A stretch of 64,000 bases of DNA from Thermohalobaculum sp039033215 (GCA_039033215.1 JBCCDA010000006.1:9272-73271); one strand, 5' to 3'; shown: positions 52,148 through 61,749, counted from the first letter of the stretch. Notes: generated from the sequence alone by a model not told the origin. Numbers and translations: made by a program.

Positions 52148-53536
52148 ATGGCCGAGGCCACAGCGAACTGGATGCAATACCTGAAACCCCCCGGCTTTAG
52201 CCGCGCGCCGGGGCAGGTCACGCCCGACAACCGTTTCACCCAGGAAGCGCTGGAGCGGCACAAGCGCGAGGGGCTGGATCTCGCCGTGCGGGTGCGGATC
52301 TGGGCGATGACGGCCATCGGCATCTTCATCCTGTTCATCACGCCATGGCCTGCGGTGCTCTTCTACGAGGGGGCGGTCATCCTCTTCATCCTCATCGGGC
52401 TGGCGCAGCGTCATGTCGGGCGGACGGGACACAACCCGGCTGAACTTCGGCTGCTCTTTGCCGATCTTGCCCTGATGACCGTGGTGTGCCTGGCGCCCAA
52501 CCCCTTGGACGACCGGACCTTGCCATTGGCTTTTCAGTACCGGTTCGAGACGTTTCTCTACTTCTTCACGATCCTCGCCGGCGCGACCCTGGCCTATTCG
52601 TGGCAGACGATCGTCGCGGTGGGGTCTTGGACGGCCGCGCTCTGGGCGATGGGCCTGGCCGTGGTCTGGTACCTCAGTGGCGACGGTGGCGGGCTGCGCG
52701 CTGATGCGCAGGCGCGCTTCCCGGATCAGCCGACGCTGGCGGAGTTCATGGACCCAACCGCCCTGATCGTCGAGCTGCGCGTCCAGGAGATCGTCGTCTT
52801 CCTGATCGTAGCGGGGATCCTCGCGGTCTCGATGCGCCGTCTGCAGAACCTTGTTCTGGAACAGGCCGAGGCCGAGCGCGGGCGGGCGAACCTCTCACGC
52901 TACTTCTCGCCAAATGTCGTCGAAAGCCTCAGCCACAGCGACGAACCGTTGCAGGAGGTCCGTACGCAGGATGTGGCCGTGCTGTTCGTCGATATCGTCG
53001 GGTTCACCGCCTATTCGGCAGACCGCCCGCCCGAGCGCGTCATCTCGACCCTGCGCGATTTCCACGCGCGCATGGAGACCGCTGTCTTCGACCACGGGGG
53101 CACCCTGGACAAGTACCTCGGCGATGGGTTGATGGCGACGTTCGGGACACCTTTCACCGGACCACGCGATGCCTCCAATGCGGTGGCGTGCGCCCGCGCC
53201 ATGATGACCGCCGTCGATGACCTCAACCGCCAGCGTGAGGCGGCGGGCCGAGTCACATTGCGTGCGAGCTTTGGCCTGCACTATGGCGCTGTGGTTCTCG
53301 GTGACATCGGCGCAAGCCGGCTGGAGTTTGCCGTCATCGGCAACACGGTGAACATCGCAAGCCGGCTGGAGGCCATGACGCGGCAGCTCGATGTGCGTCT
53401 GATCGCCAGTGATGCAGTGATCGATCGATTGACGCAGGAGCAGCCGGACGATGCGCCGGGCCAAGACCTCACGCCTGCCGGCCCGCACGAGGTGCGCGGA
53501 TTGCATGCTCCGATCCGAATCTGGACTCTCAGCTAG
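52148..53536 (+). CDS. Class III adenylate/guanylate cyclase, membrane-bound
   Basis: A 462-residue protein. Residues about 45-235 contain several transmembrane segments forming a MASE-like input domain. A short linker (LEQAEAERGRANLSRYFSP) leads to a CHD cyclase domain with metal-binding Asp282 (LFVDIVGFT) and Asp326 (YLGDGLMATFG), and NTVNIASRLEAMTRQ as the late transition-state segment. It should convert a nucleoside triphosphate to a cyclic nucleotide; substrate specificity (ATP or GTP) is not obvious. Confidence 0.92.
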   Translation: MAEATANWMQYLKPPGFSRAPGQVTPDNRFTQEALERHKREGLDLAVRVRIWAMTAIGIFILFITPWPAVLFYEGAVILFILIGLAQRHVGRTGHNPAELRLLFADLALMTVVCLAPNPLDDRTLPLAFQYRFETFLYFFTILAGATLAYSWQTIVAVGSWTAALWAMGLAVVWYLSGDGGGLRADAQARFPDQPTLAEFMDPTALIVELRVQEIVVFLIVAGILAVSMRRLQNLVLEQAEAERGRANLSRYFSPNVVESLSHSDEPLQEVRTQDVAVLFVDIVGFTAYSADRPPERVISTLRDFHARMETAVFDHGGTLDKYLGDGLMATFGTPFTGPRDASNAVACARAMMTAVDDLNRQREAAGRVTLRASFGLHYGAVVLGDIGASRLEFAVIGNTVNIASRLEAMTRQLDVRLIASDAVIDRLTQEQPDDAPGQDLTPAGPHEVRGLHAPIRIWTLS

Positions 53537-53645
53537 CTCGGCATAGACTGTTCCGGCTGCCCGGTGAGAACGGCGGCTTAACCATAACGAAACGGCTGCG
53601 TGTTTGGCTGGGGAAGTCATGCGCGATAGCTGAGGGGGAGCGATC

Positions 53646-53954
53646 ATGGATACTATCAAGCCCGACAAGGGGCCTGATCAGGAGGTGTGTGCGGGCTTCT
53701 GGGTACGCACTGCTGAGGCGGAGCACCGGGTGCTGGAGCTGACGGCGAACGGCTTCGTGATCGCAGCCGAGGCGCCGCCGCATCTGCGTGGATTTGCCGA
53801 GATTCTGCATGGCAGACTTCCTATACGGCACGGGCTGATCGTCTGTTGTTGGAGCGAGCAGGGTCGGGTCGGGTACGAGTTCAAACGAACCTCACCGACA
53901 CAACCGGTCTTTGCAGACTATGCGCCGGGGCAATCCGGGCACATGTCAGTCTAG
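53646..53954 (+). CDS. Small hypothetical protein (102 aa), PilZ-like appearance
   Basis: The protein is mainly beta-strand in pattern (VRTAEAEHRVLELTANGFVIAAE, HGLIVCCWSEQGRVGYEFKR), which resembles the small PilZ or OB-like barrel proteins, but the diagnostic RxxxR and D/NxSxxG motifs are not clear. It has no signal peptide or membrane helix. A GAGGGGGAG site precedes ATG 53646. It lies 109 bp after the cyclase gene, so a signalling link is possible but unproven. Confidence 0.6.
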   Translation: MDTIKPDKGPDQEVCAGFWVRTAEAEHRVLELTANGFVIAAEAPPHLRGFAEILHGRLPIRHGLIVCCWSEQGRVGYEFKRTSPTQPVFADYAPGQSGHMSV

Positions 53955-54038
53955 ATGCTGCCATTCAGCCTGTGATTGCTGTCACAGCCGCGCGTCACAC
54001 CGTGTGGGAGAATCGTTCTCGCAACCGAGGAGAACGAT

Positions 54039-54365
54039 ATGCACATCAAGGCCATTGCAGCCGCGGCACTGCTCACGTTCGCCGCAACAACCGCTGAGGC
54101 GACGCCTGCATTCTACCATTGGTATCAGAAGTGGGACGGCAAGATGTCCGAATGTCGGACGCTTCTTGAGCGCGCCGCCAACAACGTCAACGCCGAACAG
54201 GGCGACATCAACAAGTACAGCGCACTGTTCAAGCGCAGCGACGTCATCGGCAGTATGCGCTGCCTCAGCCGCGGCGGAAACAAGACCTGGGTCGTGATCA
54301 TCGCGTCGGGTGACGACGGCGGGTTGACCGAAGCGATGTTCAACAGGATGCGGGCCGCCCTCTGA
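54039..54365 (+). CDS. Small secreted protein (108 aa), unknown
   Basis: A signal peptide (MHIKAIAAAALLTFAATTAEA) is followed by a mature domain with two cysteines (SECRTLLER and MRCLSRGG) that could form a disulfide. The segment KTWVVIIASGDDGGLTEAMFNRM ends the protein. GAGGAGAA lies upstream of ATG 54039. Convergent with soxG. No family recognised. Confidence 0.75.
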   Translation: MHIKAIAAAALLTFAATTAEATPAFYHWYQKWDGKMSECRTLLERAANNVNAEQGDINKYSALFKRSDVIGSMRCLSRGGNKTWVVIIASGDDGGLTEAMFNRMRAAL

Positions 54366-54374
54366 CGCGGCTGG

Positions 54375-54926
54375 CTATCCGAAATGTGCAAGGTGGTGCG
54401 CGACGACCTCGCGCAGCACGTCCGCATAGGACCGCATGACCATGACCTCGTATCGTGGCCCGTCCCGGTCACGGCGCAGGACACGGGTAATCATGTGGTG
54501 CATTTCGGTCGTGGCGAACGAGCCGTCGGGAAACGCATGGTCGCGCAGGTCGATCGACACCATGCGCTTCAGGATTTCGGCAGCGTGAGGGCCGCTGAGC
54601 GCCAGCCCCGCCTGATCGTGGCTCATGTCCAGCCAGGCCCCCTGGGCAGGTTCAGGTTGCAGCGGACACGTGGCGCCGTCGTCCCCTAGCACCCACCACT
54701 TCAGGGGTTCCACCCGGATCAGCAGCCGGTCGTCTTTCGTCTCGACAGCGCGGTTGGGCTCCGGCGCGGCGCAACCACAGGCTTCGGCCAGCGAAGCCTC
54801 CACGGATGCAAGGCTATCCCACCAGGCCGCAACCTGCCAAAGCGACCCGCGCGGCAGGGCTTCCACCGACACGCCGTCAGTGCTTGCGGATACCGCTTCG
54901 GCGAAAGGCGAGGCGCGCTCAGCCAT
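54375..54926 (-). CDS. soxG: Sarcosine oxidase gamma subunit
   Basis: A 183-residue subunit of heterotetrameric sarcosine oxidase. Segments RVEPLKWWVLGDD and WLDMSHDQAGLALSGPHAAEILKRMVSIDL are typical of the SoxG family, which folds like a small GcvT relative. It is the last gene of the operon and overlaps soxA by 8 nt. Its exact role is structural support of the complex. Confidence 0.92.
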   Translation of the reverse strand: MAERASPFAEAVSASTDGVSVEALPRGSLWQVAAWWDSLASVEASLAEACGCAAPEPNRAVETKDDRLLIRVEPLKWWVLGDDGATCPLQPEPAQGAWLDMSHDQAGLALSGPHAAEILKRMVSIDLRDHAFPDGSFATTEMHHMITRVLRRDRDGPRYEVMVMRSYADVLREVVAHHLAHFG

Positions 54927-57918
54927 GCATCCGCCCTCCCTTTGGGTCGAACATGTGCGGCGAGACGACCTTCACCGCGATATCCACGCCGTCCACCGGA
55001 TTGCGGGCCATGATCCGCTTTCCTTCCCATTGGGCCAAGCCGCCCGTGACGAAGCCCAGCCCGATCCAGCTATCCAGTGTCGGGCTGTCCGCGATCGAGC
55101 TCACATGCCCAAGCCCATGGCCCCGGCTCTCGCCCTCGGGGAACAGGAGGGATCCCGCACGAAAACGGCCCGAGGCCTGCTCGGGGATCAGCCCGACTAG
55201 CTGCGGCCGGTCCGTGCGCACCAGGTCCTCGCGGCCCGCAAGCACCCGGCCGATGTAGGGTTTCTTCTCCGAGAACATCCAGCCAAGGCCAACGTCGTGG
55301 GCGGTCGTGCGGCCATCCAGCTCGCGTCCGGTGACGTGGCCCTTCTCGACCCTCAGGCAATCCATGGCCTCGAGCCCGTAGGCGACGCCACCTGCCTCGA
55401 CGACACGTGCGTGGATCGCGCGGAACATCGCCGGGCAATAGTCCGCAGGCGCCATCACCTCCCAGGCCTGCTCCCCACTGAAGGACAAGCGCGCGGTCAT
55501 CACCGGAATCTGCTGGTTTCCCGCGGTGACATGCCCCTGTCGAACACCCATGAACGGGAAAGCGCCGTCGGCGAAGTCGATATCCGGGGCCGCCCCTTGC
55601 AGCACATGACGCGCGTCCGGCCCTGCGACCGCCACGCCACCCCAATGGTCCGACACGGACGTGACGTGCACCTTCAGATCCGGCCAGCGGGTCTGCAGGA
55701 GGTTCGACAAGTGCAGCATGACCGGTCCGGCATTCGCCGTGGTCGTCGTCATGAAGTACTCGGTCTCGGACAGCCGCCAGGTCGTGCCATCATCGAAGAC
55801 GATACCGTCATCGCGCAGCATCAGCCCATAGCGTGCCTTCCCGACCGCCAGCCTGGCGAACGGGTTTGAATAGACGCGGTTCAGAAATTCGGTCGCATCG
55901 GGCCCCTGCACCATGATCTTGCCGAGCGTCGAGACATCGACCATGCCGACACCACTGCGAACCACCTTGGTCTCGCGCATGGCGGCTTGGGCCATCGTCT
56001 CGCCCGGTTGCGGATAGTACCACGACCTCCGCCAGAACCCCGCGTCGACAAACGCGCAGCCCAGAGCCTTGTGCTCGGACCGCATCGGGGTGTGACGCGT
56101 GGGCCGCCAATGCTTGCCGCGCGCGTCAGCCGCAACTGCGCCAATCGAGATCGGCGTGTAGGGTGGCCGAAAGGTCGTCGTCCCGGTCTCGGGGATGGTC
56201 TGACCCGCCGCCTCCGCCATGAGCGCGAGCCCGATGATGTTGCCCATCTTGCCCTGGTCCGTTGCCATGCCCAGCGTCGTGTAACGCTTCATGTGTTCGA
56301 CCGAGACATAGCCCTCGCGGTGCGCCAGCCGGATATCGTCGGTGGTCACATCGTGCTGAGGATCGACGAAGGACTTGAGCTTGCGGACGGGCGTTCTGAC
56401 CTCCCAGACCGGCTGGATCGGCTGCTCCCACCCTGTGTCGGGTCCGGGAAGAGCGCTGCGTTTCGTGCCCTTGATGGCCTTGGCTGCGTCCTCGCCTGCC
56501 GAATAGCCTGCTGCGATCGCGGCCTCGGTATCGAACTGGCCCGCGGCGGCGCCTGCCAGGGTCACAGGCTCCGCACCTGTGTCCTCGACGATGAAGGCCG
56601 AGATGTCCGGGTTCCACGCAGGCCTGATACCCTTGTGGCTGATCAGGTGCATCACCGGGGTCCATCCGCCCGAGACGCAGACGACGTCGCACGGCTGCAG
56701 CGCCGTGGAAGACGCCCGCTCGCCGTTCCAGCGGCCGAACTCGAGCTTGCGTACCCCGCGCGCACCCTTGGCATCGACCGGGACGTACCCGGCGCGCAGC
56801 TCAACACCGGCCTGCTCCGCCATCGCAGCGGCCTTCTCAGGAACGGTGTCGCGCGTATCCAGCAGCACCGTCTCGACGCCGGCGCCTGCCAGGGTCATCG
56901 CCGAGGCATAGCCACTGTCGTTGGTCGCGCAGACCACGGCAGACCGGCCCGGCGCTGTGCCGAAGCGGTTGACATAGGCTGCTGCCGAGGCCGCCAGCAT
57001 GACGCCGGGGCGGTCGTTGTTGCCAAACGCGATCGGGCGTTCCACGGCGCCCGTGGCCAGGATGATGCGTTGCGGGCGCACGATCCGCATGCGCTCTCGG
57101 GGCAGGTGCCCCTTGTCGGCCCGATGATCCGTCATGCGCTCGAGCAGTCCGACAACGCCGTGGTCATAGAGCCCGAAGGCCGTTGTCCGGGTCCAGAGGC
57201 GCCCTTTTCCGTCGAAGTCGCTGATCCTGTCGGTGCGCCATGCCTCGGCGGGTTTGCCGTCAACCGCGTCGCCGGAGAGCCCGGTCAGCAACGCGCCTCC
57301 AGCCTCGAAGTCCTGCTCGGCGAGGATCACGTCCAGACCGGCGGCCATCGCGGCTTCGGCAGCAGCCAACCCTGCGGGACCGGAGCCAACGACCAGGACG
57401 TCGCAATGGTCGTGCAGGCATTCGTACTGGTCCGGGTCTGGCTGGTCCGAGGCCCGGCCCATTCCGGCCGCCTTCCGAATCACCTTCTCGAACTGCATCC
57501 ATTCCCACGTGCCGCGCCCGGTGATGCCAAAGAAGGTCTTGTAGTAGAAACCAGCGCCAAAGAAGCGGCCCAGCAGGTTGTTCACGGCACCCAGATCGAA
57601 CGCGACGGACGGCCAGGCGTTCTGGCCAACGACCTCTAGCCCGTCGTGGATCTCGGCCATGGGCGCCTTGACGTTGGTCACCCGCCGGGCACCCGACCCG
57701 GTAGAGATGATGGCGCCGGATTCCTCGACGCCGGCTGACATGATCCCGCGCGGGCGGTGGTACTTGAAGGACCGTCCGATGATCTGCTCGCCATGTGCCA
57801 TCAGGGCGGAGGCGACGGTATCCCCGGCGCACCCCAGGTGCCGCGTGCCATCGAACGTGAACGACACAGTCCGCGTCCGGTCGATGCGCCCACCTTCGGG
57901 AAGCCGAAAACCGGTCAT
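54919..57918 (-). CDS. soxA: Sarcosine oxidase alpha subunit
   Basis: A 999-residue subunit. The N-terminal domain has a ferredoxin-like fold (FTFDGTRHLGCAGDTVASALMAHG); a central FAD/NAD-binding domain has VLVVGSGPAGLAAAEAAMAAG near residue 170; the C-terminal ~380 residues form a GcvT-like aminomethyltransferase domain (VDVSTLGKIMVQGPDATEFLNRVYSN). The holoenzyme oxidises sarcosine to glycine and forms methylene-THF. Length is normal. It overlaps soxD (ATGA) and soxG. Confidence 0.96.
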   Translation of the reverse strand: MTGFRLPEGGRIDRTRTVSFTFDGTRHLGCAGDTVASALMAHGEQIIGRSFKYHRPRGIMSAGVEESGAIISTGSGARRVTNVKAPMAEIHDGLEVVGQNAWPSVAFDLGAVNNLLGRFFGAGFYYKTFFGITGRGTWEWMQFEKVIRKAAGMGRASDQPDPDQYECLHDHCDVLVVGSGPAGLAAAEAAMAAGLDVILAEQDFEAGGALLTGLSGDAVDGKPAEAWRTDRISDFDGKGRLWTRTTAFGLYDHGVVGLLERMTDHRADKGHLPRERMRIVRPQRIILATGAVERPIAFGNNDRPGVMLAASAAAYVNRFGTAPGRSAVVCATNDSGYASAMTLAGAGVETVLLDTRDTVPEKAAAMAEQAGVELRAGYVPVDAKGARGVRKLEFGRWNGERASSTALQPCDVVCVSGGWTPVMHLISHKGIRPAWNPDISAFIVEDTGAEPVTLAGAAAGQFDTEAAIAAGYSAGEDAAKAIKGTKRSALPGPDTGWEQPIQPVWEVRTPVRKLKSFVDPQHDVTTDDIRLAHREGYVSVEHMKRYTTLGMATDQGKMGNIIGLALMAEAAGQTIPETGTTTFRPPYTPISIGAVAADARGKHWRPTRHTPMRSEHKALGCAFVDAGFWRRSWYYPQPGETMAQAAMRETKVVRSGVGMVDVSTLGKIMVQGPDATEFLNRVYSNPFARLAVGKARYGLMLRDDGIVFDDGTTWRLSETEYFMTTTTANAGPVMLHLSNLLQTRWPDLKVHVTSVSDHWGGVAVAGPDARHVLQGAAPDIDFADGAFPFMGVRQGHVTAGNQQIPVMTARLSFSGEQAWEVMAPADYCPAMFRAIHARVVEAGGVAYGLEAMDCLRVEKGHVTGRELDGRTTAHDVGLGWMFSEKKPYIGRVLAGREDLVRTDRPQLVGLIPEQASGRFRAGSLLFPEGESRGHGLGHVSSIADSPTLDSWIGLGFVTGGLAQWEGKRIMARNPVDGVDIAVKVVSPHMFDPKGGRMHG

Positions 57919-58190
57919 TTCACCGCCTCGCGCATGCCTGGGTGCGCCATCTTCACCTCTGAGATCTCGTGAGTGACCGTGTCGCGCACGACCTCGAGGA
58001 AGGCGCCACACCCGAATGCATGTCGCCAGTACTCGCGGTGCGGGCCGCGAGGGTTGTCACGAAGGAAGACGGCCTCGAACCACGCGTCCTCGGAGGCGTC
58101 TAGTGCCGGGTACTCGACCGTCGCATCCCCTTCGTAAGAGAACTCCGAGTGGTCTCGCAGACCGCAAAAGGGACAGGGAATCCGGATCAT
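57915..58190 (-). CDS. soxD: Sarcosine oxidase delta subunit
   Basis: A 91-residue zinc subunit. CPFCGLRDHSEFSYEGDA near the start carries the two Cys and His ligands, and EYWRHAFGCGAF the later His and Cys. It lies with 4-nt overlaps between the cupin gene and soxA, where normally soxB would be directly upstream. Confidence 0.95.
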   Translation of the reverse strand: MIRIPCPFCGLRDHSEFSYEGDATVEYPALDASEDAWFEAVFLRDNPRGPHREYWRHAFGCGAFLEVVRDTVTHEISEVKMAHPGMREAVK

Positions 58191-58540
58191 TCCGGCTCCT
58201 CCTCGCCCAGAACGGTCGTCCGGGGTGGGCTGAAGGCGTCGATCAGGCGGCAGTCTTCCAGCGCCTCGCCGCCATGCGGCAGGTTCGGTGGCACCAGCAG
58301 CATGTCGCCCGGGCCAAGCTCGACCGGGCGGGCATCCTCGCCGACGAAGAGCCGCACGCGCCCTTCAAGGACCAGTACCAGCTGCTCGTTGTGATGCGCG
58401 TGTGTCTCGAAGGTGAGGCCCGCGGGCATGATCGCTTCCTGCATCATCACCTGCGCACCGCCGAAGCGGCGCATCACGTGACCCGGCGTGTCCACCAGGT
58501 TCGGCAGATCGTCCAGACGGGTCTTCAGGCCATCGGTCAT
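58187..58540 (-). CDS. Cupin-domain protein in the sarcosine oxidase operon
   Basis: A 117-residue single-cupin protein. The first cupin motif is THAHHNEQLVLVLEGRVRLFVG, with His residues and Glu for a metal, and the second is GDMLLVPPNLPHGGE. The ATG overlaps the GNAT gene stop by 4 nt and the end overlaps soxD by 4 nt. Small cupins can be isomerases, dioxygenases or sensors; the role here is unknown, but co-translation with sarcosine oxidase suggests a connected substrate or regulatory job. Confidence 0.85.
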   Translation of the reverse strand: MTDGLKTRLDDLPNLVDTPGHVMRRFGGAQVMMQEAIMPAGLTFETHAHHNEQLVLVLEGRVRLFVGEDARPVELGPGDMLLVPPNLPHGGEALEDCRLIDAFSPPRTTVLGEEEPE

Positions 58541-58959
58541 GACGTATCTCTCGCGTCGCGCTTCATCGTGTAGCCCATCACGCTGAATCCCTTGCTTTCC
58601 CAGAACGCGCGTGGCCCCGGACGTTCGTGAGTGGCATCCAGCCGGACCTGGCGGCCCCCGAAGCACGCATCCTCCAGCGCATCGAACGCACGCGCTCCCA
58701 ACCCTGTCCTACGAAGCGTCTCGTCGATGACGAAATGGCGCACGAAGACATGGTCACCCATCTCCTTGTACGCTGCATAGCCGATCGTCTCACCGTCCTT
58801 GCGCAGCACGCGCACTGGCCCCGCCGCCAGCATCTCGTCCGCTCGGGCAAGCAAAGCCTCCTCAGGCGTCGGCATATCGTAGGCCGCCCGGTAGAGTTGG
58901 CCGATGTATCCCGCAACCACTTCGCGATCGTCGGCTGTACCCGGCACGATCTCGATCAA
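58537..58959 (-). CDS. GNAT-family acetyltransferase in the sarcosine oxidase operon
   Basis: A 140-residue acetyltransferase. HVFVRHFVIDETLRRTGLGARAFDALE contains the acetyl-CoA-binding motif A (RRTGLGA), and PRAFWESKGFSVMGYTMKRD is the late motif B region. I place the start at TTG 58959, overlapping the soxB stop (TTGA), which fits the operon's coupling pattern. The substrate is unknown; amines are typical for the family. Confidence 0.83.
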   Translation of the reverse strand: MIEIVPGTADDREVVAGYIGQLYRAAYDMPTPEEALLARADEMLAAGPVRVLRKDGETIGYAAYKEMGDHVFVRHFVIDETLRRTGLGARAFDALEDACFGGRQVRLDATHERPGPRAFWESKGFSVMGYTMKRDARDTS

Positions 58960-60221
58960 TGGTGCTTCGGCACGGGGCCGCCTCCGGTCTCGTCGATCTG
59001 GCGTCCCTTGCGGTAGCGGTCCAGAGTCAGACCCCGGTTCGCCACGTGAGGTTCGTCCTTCGCGATCGTATGGGCAAAGCACGAGCCCGACCCGGGGATT
59101 GCCTTGAACCCGCCGTAGCACCAGCCTGCGTTGAGATAGAGCCCCGGAATGTCGGTCTTTGTGATGAACGGCGAGCCATCCATGGACATGTCCATGATCC
59201 CCGCCCACTGGCGCAGAATCTTCACGCGGCCGACCATGGGCACGATGTTCATCGTACAGCCCATGACATCCTGGTAGATCGGCAGGTTCCCCTTCTGAGC
59301 GTAGGAGTTGTAGAAATCGAGATCCCCGCCGAACACCAACCCGCCCTTGTCCGACTGGCTGATGTAGTAATGGCCATGGCCGTATCCGTAGACGATCACG
59401 TGGTCGATCAACGGCTTGATAGGCTCGGACACGAAGGCCTGCAGCTTGTGCGTCTCGATGGGAAGCTTCCCCAACCCGGCCTTGTGCGCGAGCAGCGAGG
59501 TGGAGCCCGCAACAGCGATCCCCACCTTTTCGGCCCGAATCTCGCCGCGGGTGGTGTTCACCCCGGTGATGGCGCCGCCCTCGTGGATGAAATCCAACAC
59601 CTCGCAGTTCTGGATGATGTCGACGCCCAGCCGATCCGCACCCCGGGCAAAACCCCAGTTGACCGCGTCGTGACGTGCCGTGCCCGCACGGGGCTGGACA
59701 AAGGCGCCCTCGATCGGAAAGCGCGCATCATCCCCATAGTTGAGGTACGGGATCTCTTTCTTCAGGCGCTGGAGGCCCCAGTATTCGCCGTCGATTCCGT
59801 TCGAGCGCATGGTGTTGTAGCGGCGTAGCCCGGCGTCCCGGTGGGCGGGCGAGAAGACCAGGCTTACGTGCGCCCGCTGACTGAACATCACATTGTAGTT
59901 CAGTTCATGGGACAGGTTCTCCCAGATCTTTAGGCTGTGCTCGTAGAACTCGCAGTTCCCGGGCATCATGTAGTTCGAGCGCACGATCGTGGTGTTCCGG
60001 CCCGAGTTGCCGCCCCCGATCCATCCTTTCTCGACCAGGGCCACGTTGGTGATCCCGTGGTTCTTCGCCAGGAAGTATGCGGTCGCGAGCCCATGCCCGC
60101 CGCCGCCGACGATGATGACATCGTAGGTCTTCTTGGGTGTCGGGTCACGCCAGGCGCGCTGCCAGCCGCTGTTACCCACCAGCCCCTGGCGGAAGACGTT
60201 GAATGCGTTGTAGCGGGTCAT
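58956..60221 (-). CDS. soxB: Sarcosine oxidase beta subunit
   Basis: A 421-residue flavoprotein. The N-terminal VIIVGGGGHGLATAYFLAK segment binds FAD, and GWIGGGNSGRNTTIVRSNY is the conserved second motif. His184 in GTARHDAVNWG corresponds to the likely covalent FMN histidine of SoxB (inferred by alignment by eye). I use ATG 60221 because GGGAGG lies 9 nt upstream; ATG 60230 overlaps that site. First gene of the operon; followed by GNAT and cupin genes rather than directly by soxD. Confidence 0.96.
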   Translation of the reverse strand: MTRYNAFNVFRQGLVGNSGWQRAWRDPTPKKTYDVIIVGGGGHGLATAYFLAKNHGITNVALVEKGWIGGGNSGRNTTIVRSNYMMPGNCEFYEHSLKIWENLSHELNYNVMFSQRAHVSLVFSPAHRDAGLRRYNTMRSNGIDGEYWGLQRLKKEIPYLNYGDDARFPIEGAFVQPRAGTARHDAVNWGFARGADRLGVDIIQNCEVLDFIHEGGAITGVNTTRGEIRAEKVGIAVAGSTSLLAHKAGLGKLPIETHKLQAFVSEPIKPLIDHVIVYGYGHGHYYISQSDKGGLVFGGDLDFYNSYAQKGNLPIYQDVMGCTMNIVPMVGRVKILRQWAGIMDMSMDGSPFITKTDIPGLYLNAGWCYGGFKAIPGSGSCFAHTIAKDEPHVANRGLTLDRYRKGRQIDETGGGPVPKHH

Positions 60222-60329
60222 GAGGCCCATCCTCCCAAGGCGCTGACGCTATCGGGTTTGCCCGGCCCCGCAAGTGCAATTCCGTCAAAGAATGTCGCAG
60301 CGGCGACGGCGGTCGCTGGCGGCGGCTGT

Positions 60330-61055
60330 TCAGGGGCGCAGACGGTGCTCTGTCAGCCGCTCGTAGAAGGGCCGGCACTCGGCCACCATGGGCGCGAGGT
60401 CTGGTGGGATCGCGCCCGGGGGACGCGGCGGCGCGAAGCCTGTTGACCGCCCGACGGCCGCGTACCAGTGCCGCGCCCAGATCCCGTCCGTCTCCCGCAA
60501 TCCAGGCGCCCAGCGAAGCATTGTCGGCACGAAGGAGACGTTCAGTGAGTGGCAGAGGGCGCGCAACATGCCCTCGGGGTCCGTCAGGACATCGCGCGCT
60601 TCGATCACCGGCGGGACCCGGCCCGTGAGGTCCCGGACATGATCGAACAACTCGGCCTGACGCCGGAATCCGATGTCCTCGGCGCCAGCTGCGTCCCACT
60701 TGGCGGTGAACGAAGCCGCGACCTCCTCGGGCGGGCGGATGAGAAAGGCATGACGGCAACTGGCCATCCACTCGAGCGGCGCTTGCGCAACCATGTGCTG
60801 ACACATGTGTTTCTGGTAGACGATCGGCGCTTCTTCGCGGCCGGCACAATCATTGGCGACTGTATGCCAGTCGGTGGGATGCGCGGCCATGATTTCGGCC
60901 CTCATCGGATGGTCCAGCCCTGTCTCGGCGAGGTAGGCACCGTAGAAAGGCTCGTCCATCACGATGCAGTCGCCGCGGGCCTCCCAAGCGCGCATCATCG
61001 CGGTCGAGATGTTGCGTGGGCCGGACCACATGGCGATGCGGATGGTGTCAGTCAT
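60330..61055 (-). CDS. Sulfotransferase-family protein
   Basis: A 241-residue protein. The 5-prime-phosphosulfate-loop-like segment RIAMWSGPRNISTAMMRAWEARGD is at the start, and HAFLIRPPEEVAASFTAKW resembles the 3-prime-phosphate loop. Such P-loop-like proteins transfer sulfate or bind nucleotides; some annotated members are not true sulfotransferases. It is on the soxB strand, 108 bp upstream of soxB, so a shared transcript is possible but a functional link is not evident. Confidence 0.85.
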   Translation of the reverse strand: MTDTIRIAMWSGPRNISTAMMRAWEARGDCIVMDEPFYGAYLAETGLDHPMRAEIMAAHPTDWHTVANDCAGREEAPIVYQKHMCQHMVAQAPLEWMASCRHAFLIRPPEEVAASFTAKWDAAGAEDIGFRRQAELFDHVRDLTGRVPPVIEARDVLTDPEGMLRALCHSLNVSFVPTMLRWAPGLRETDGIWARHWYAAVGRSTGFAPPRPPGAIPPDLAPMVAECRPFYERLTEHRLRP

Positions 61056-61082
61056 GGCGGCCCCATCGGGCCGCCGTGGGCC

Positions 61083-61583
61083 CTATCTCTTGGGGGTCGG
61101 AGCCAAGGCGAAGTCTGGCTCGGTGTCAAGCCATGCCTTGCGGGCCGCGATCAGGCCCATGCGGTAGGCGATCAGGTACTCGCCAGTTGCGCTGACATGA
61201 GCAATGGCTTCCGATTGCTGGTACTTCGGGCTTTGCAGCCGGGTAGAGCGATCGTAGGACTTGCCGAACAGCCGCTCCATGTTCATGGCGATCACCGTGT
61301 CGCGAAGCTCGAGCAACCGCTCCAGGAAATCCGCTGCCGCCGCCTGCTCCGTCACACGGGCGCTGCCGAGCGAGTTGAGCGCGGCAAGGCAGCTGTCCGC
61401 CAAAATAACAACGAACTCCGGCTCGCCGCTTCGGTCCTTGAAACGGGCCCGGTTCACGTAATGGCTGCAGGCTTTTGTGTACGCCGCCCGGGTCGAGGTG
61501 TCAGGGCCCGAGGGGTCCGCGCCGGCAGGGGCGCACAACATCACGCCGACAAGGGCGCCGAGGATCACACTAAAACAATTCAT
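61083..61583 (-). CDS. Secreted protein of unknown function (166 aa)
   Basis: A signal peptide (MNCFSVILGALVGVMLCAPAGA) precedes a helical mature domain with two cysteines (KACSHYVNRARF and ADSCLAALNS) likely forming a disulfide. The start at 61583 has GAGGAAAG upstream; ATG 61604 is an alternative without one. Upstream is AT-rich, with several short A/T runs, so a promoter is likely. Convergent or neighbouring genes give no function. Confidence 0.72.
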   Translation of the reverse strand: MNCFSVILGALVGVMLCAPAGADPSGPDTSTRAAYTKACSHYVNRARFKDRSGEPEFVVILADSCLAALNSLGSARVTEQAAAADFLERLLELRDTVIAMNMERLFGKSYDRSTRLQSPKYQQSEAIAHVSATGEYLIAYRMGLIAARKAWLDTEPDFALAPTPKR

Positions 61584-61749
61584 ACTTTCCTCACTGCAGT
61601 ACAATAGTTAACGACTTCTTATTATGACACAAAACTGTCACAGACAAAATTCGGAACGCACGCAGATGGCGCGCTCCGCGCAACACCCCCGTCGAAGCGC
61701 TGGCGGCGCCATTGTCCGGAGGTCTGCGACCTGCTAAGTGCCGCGCGCG

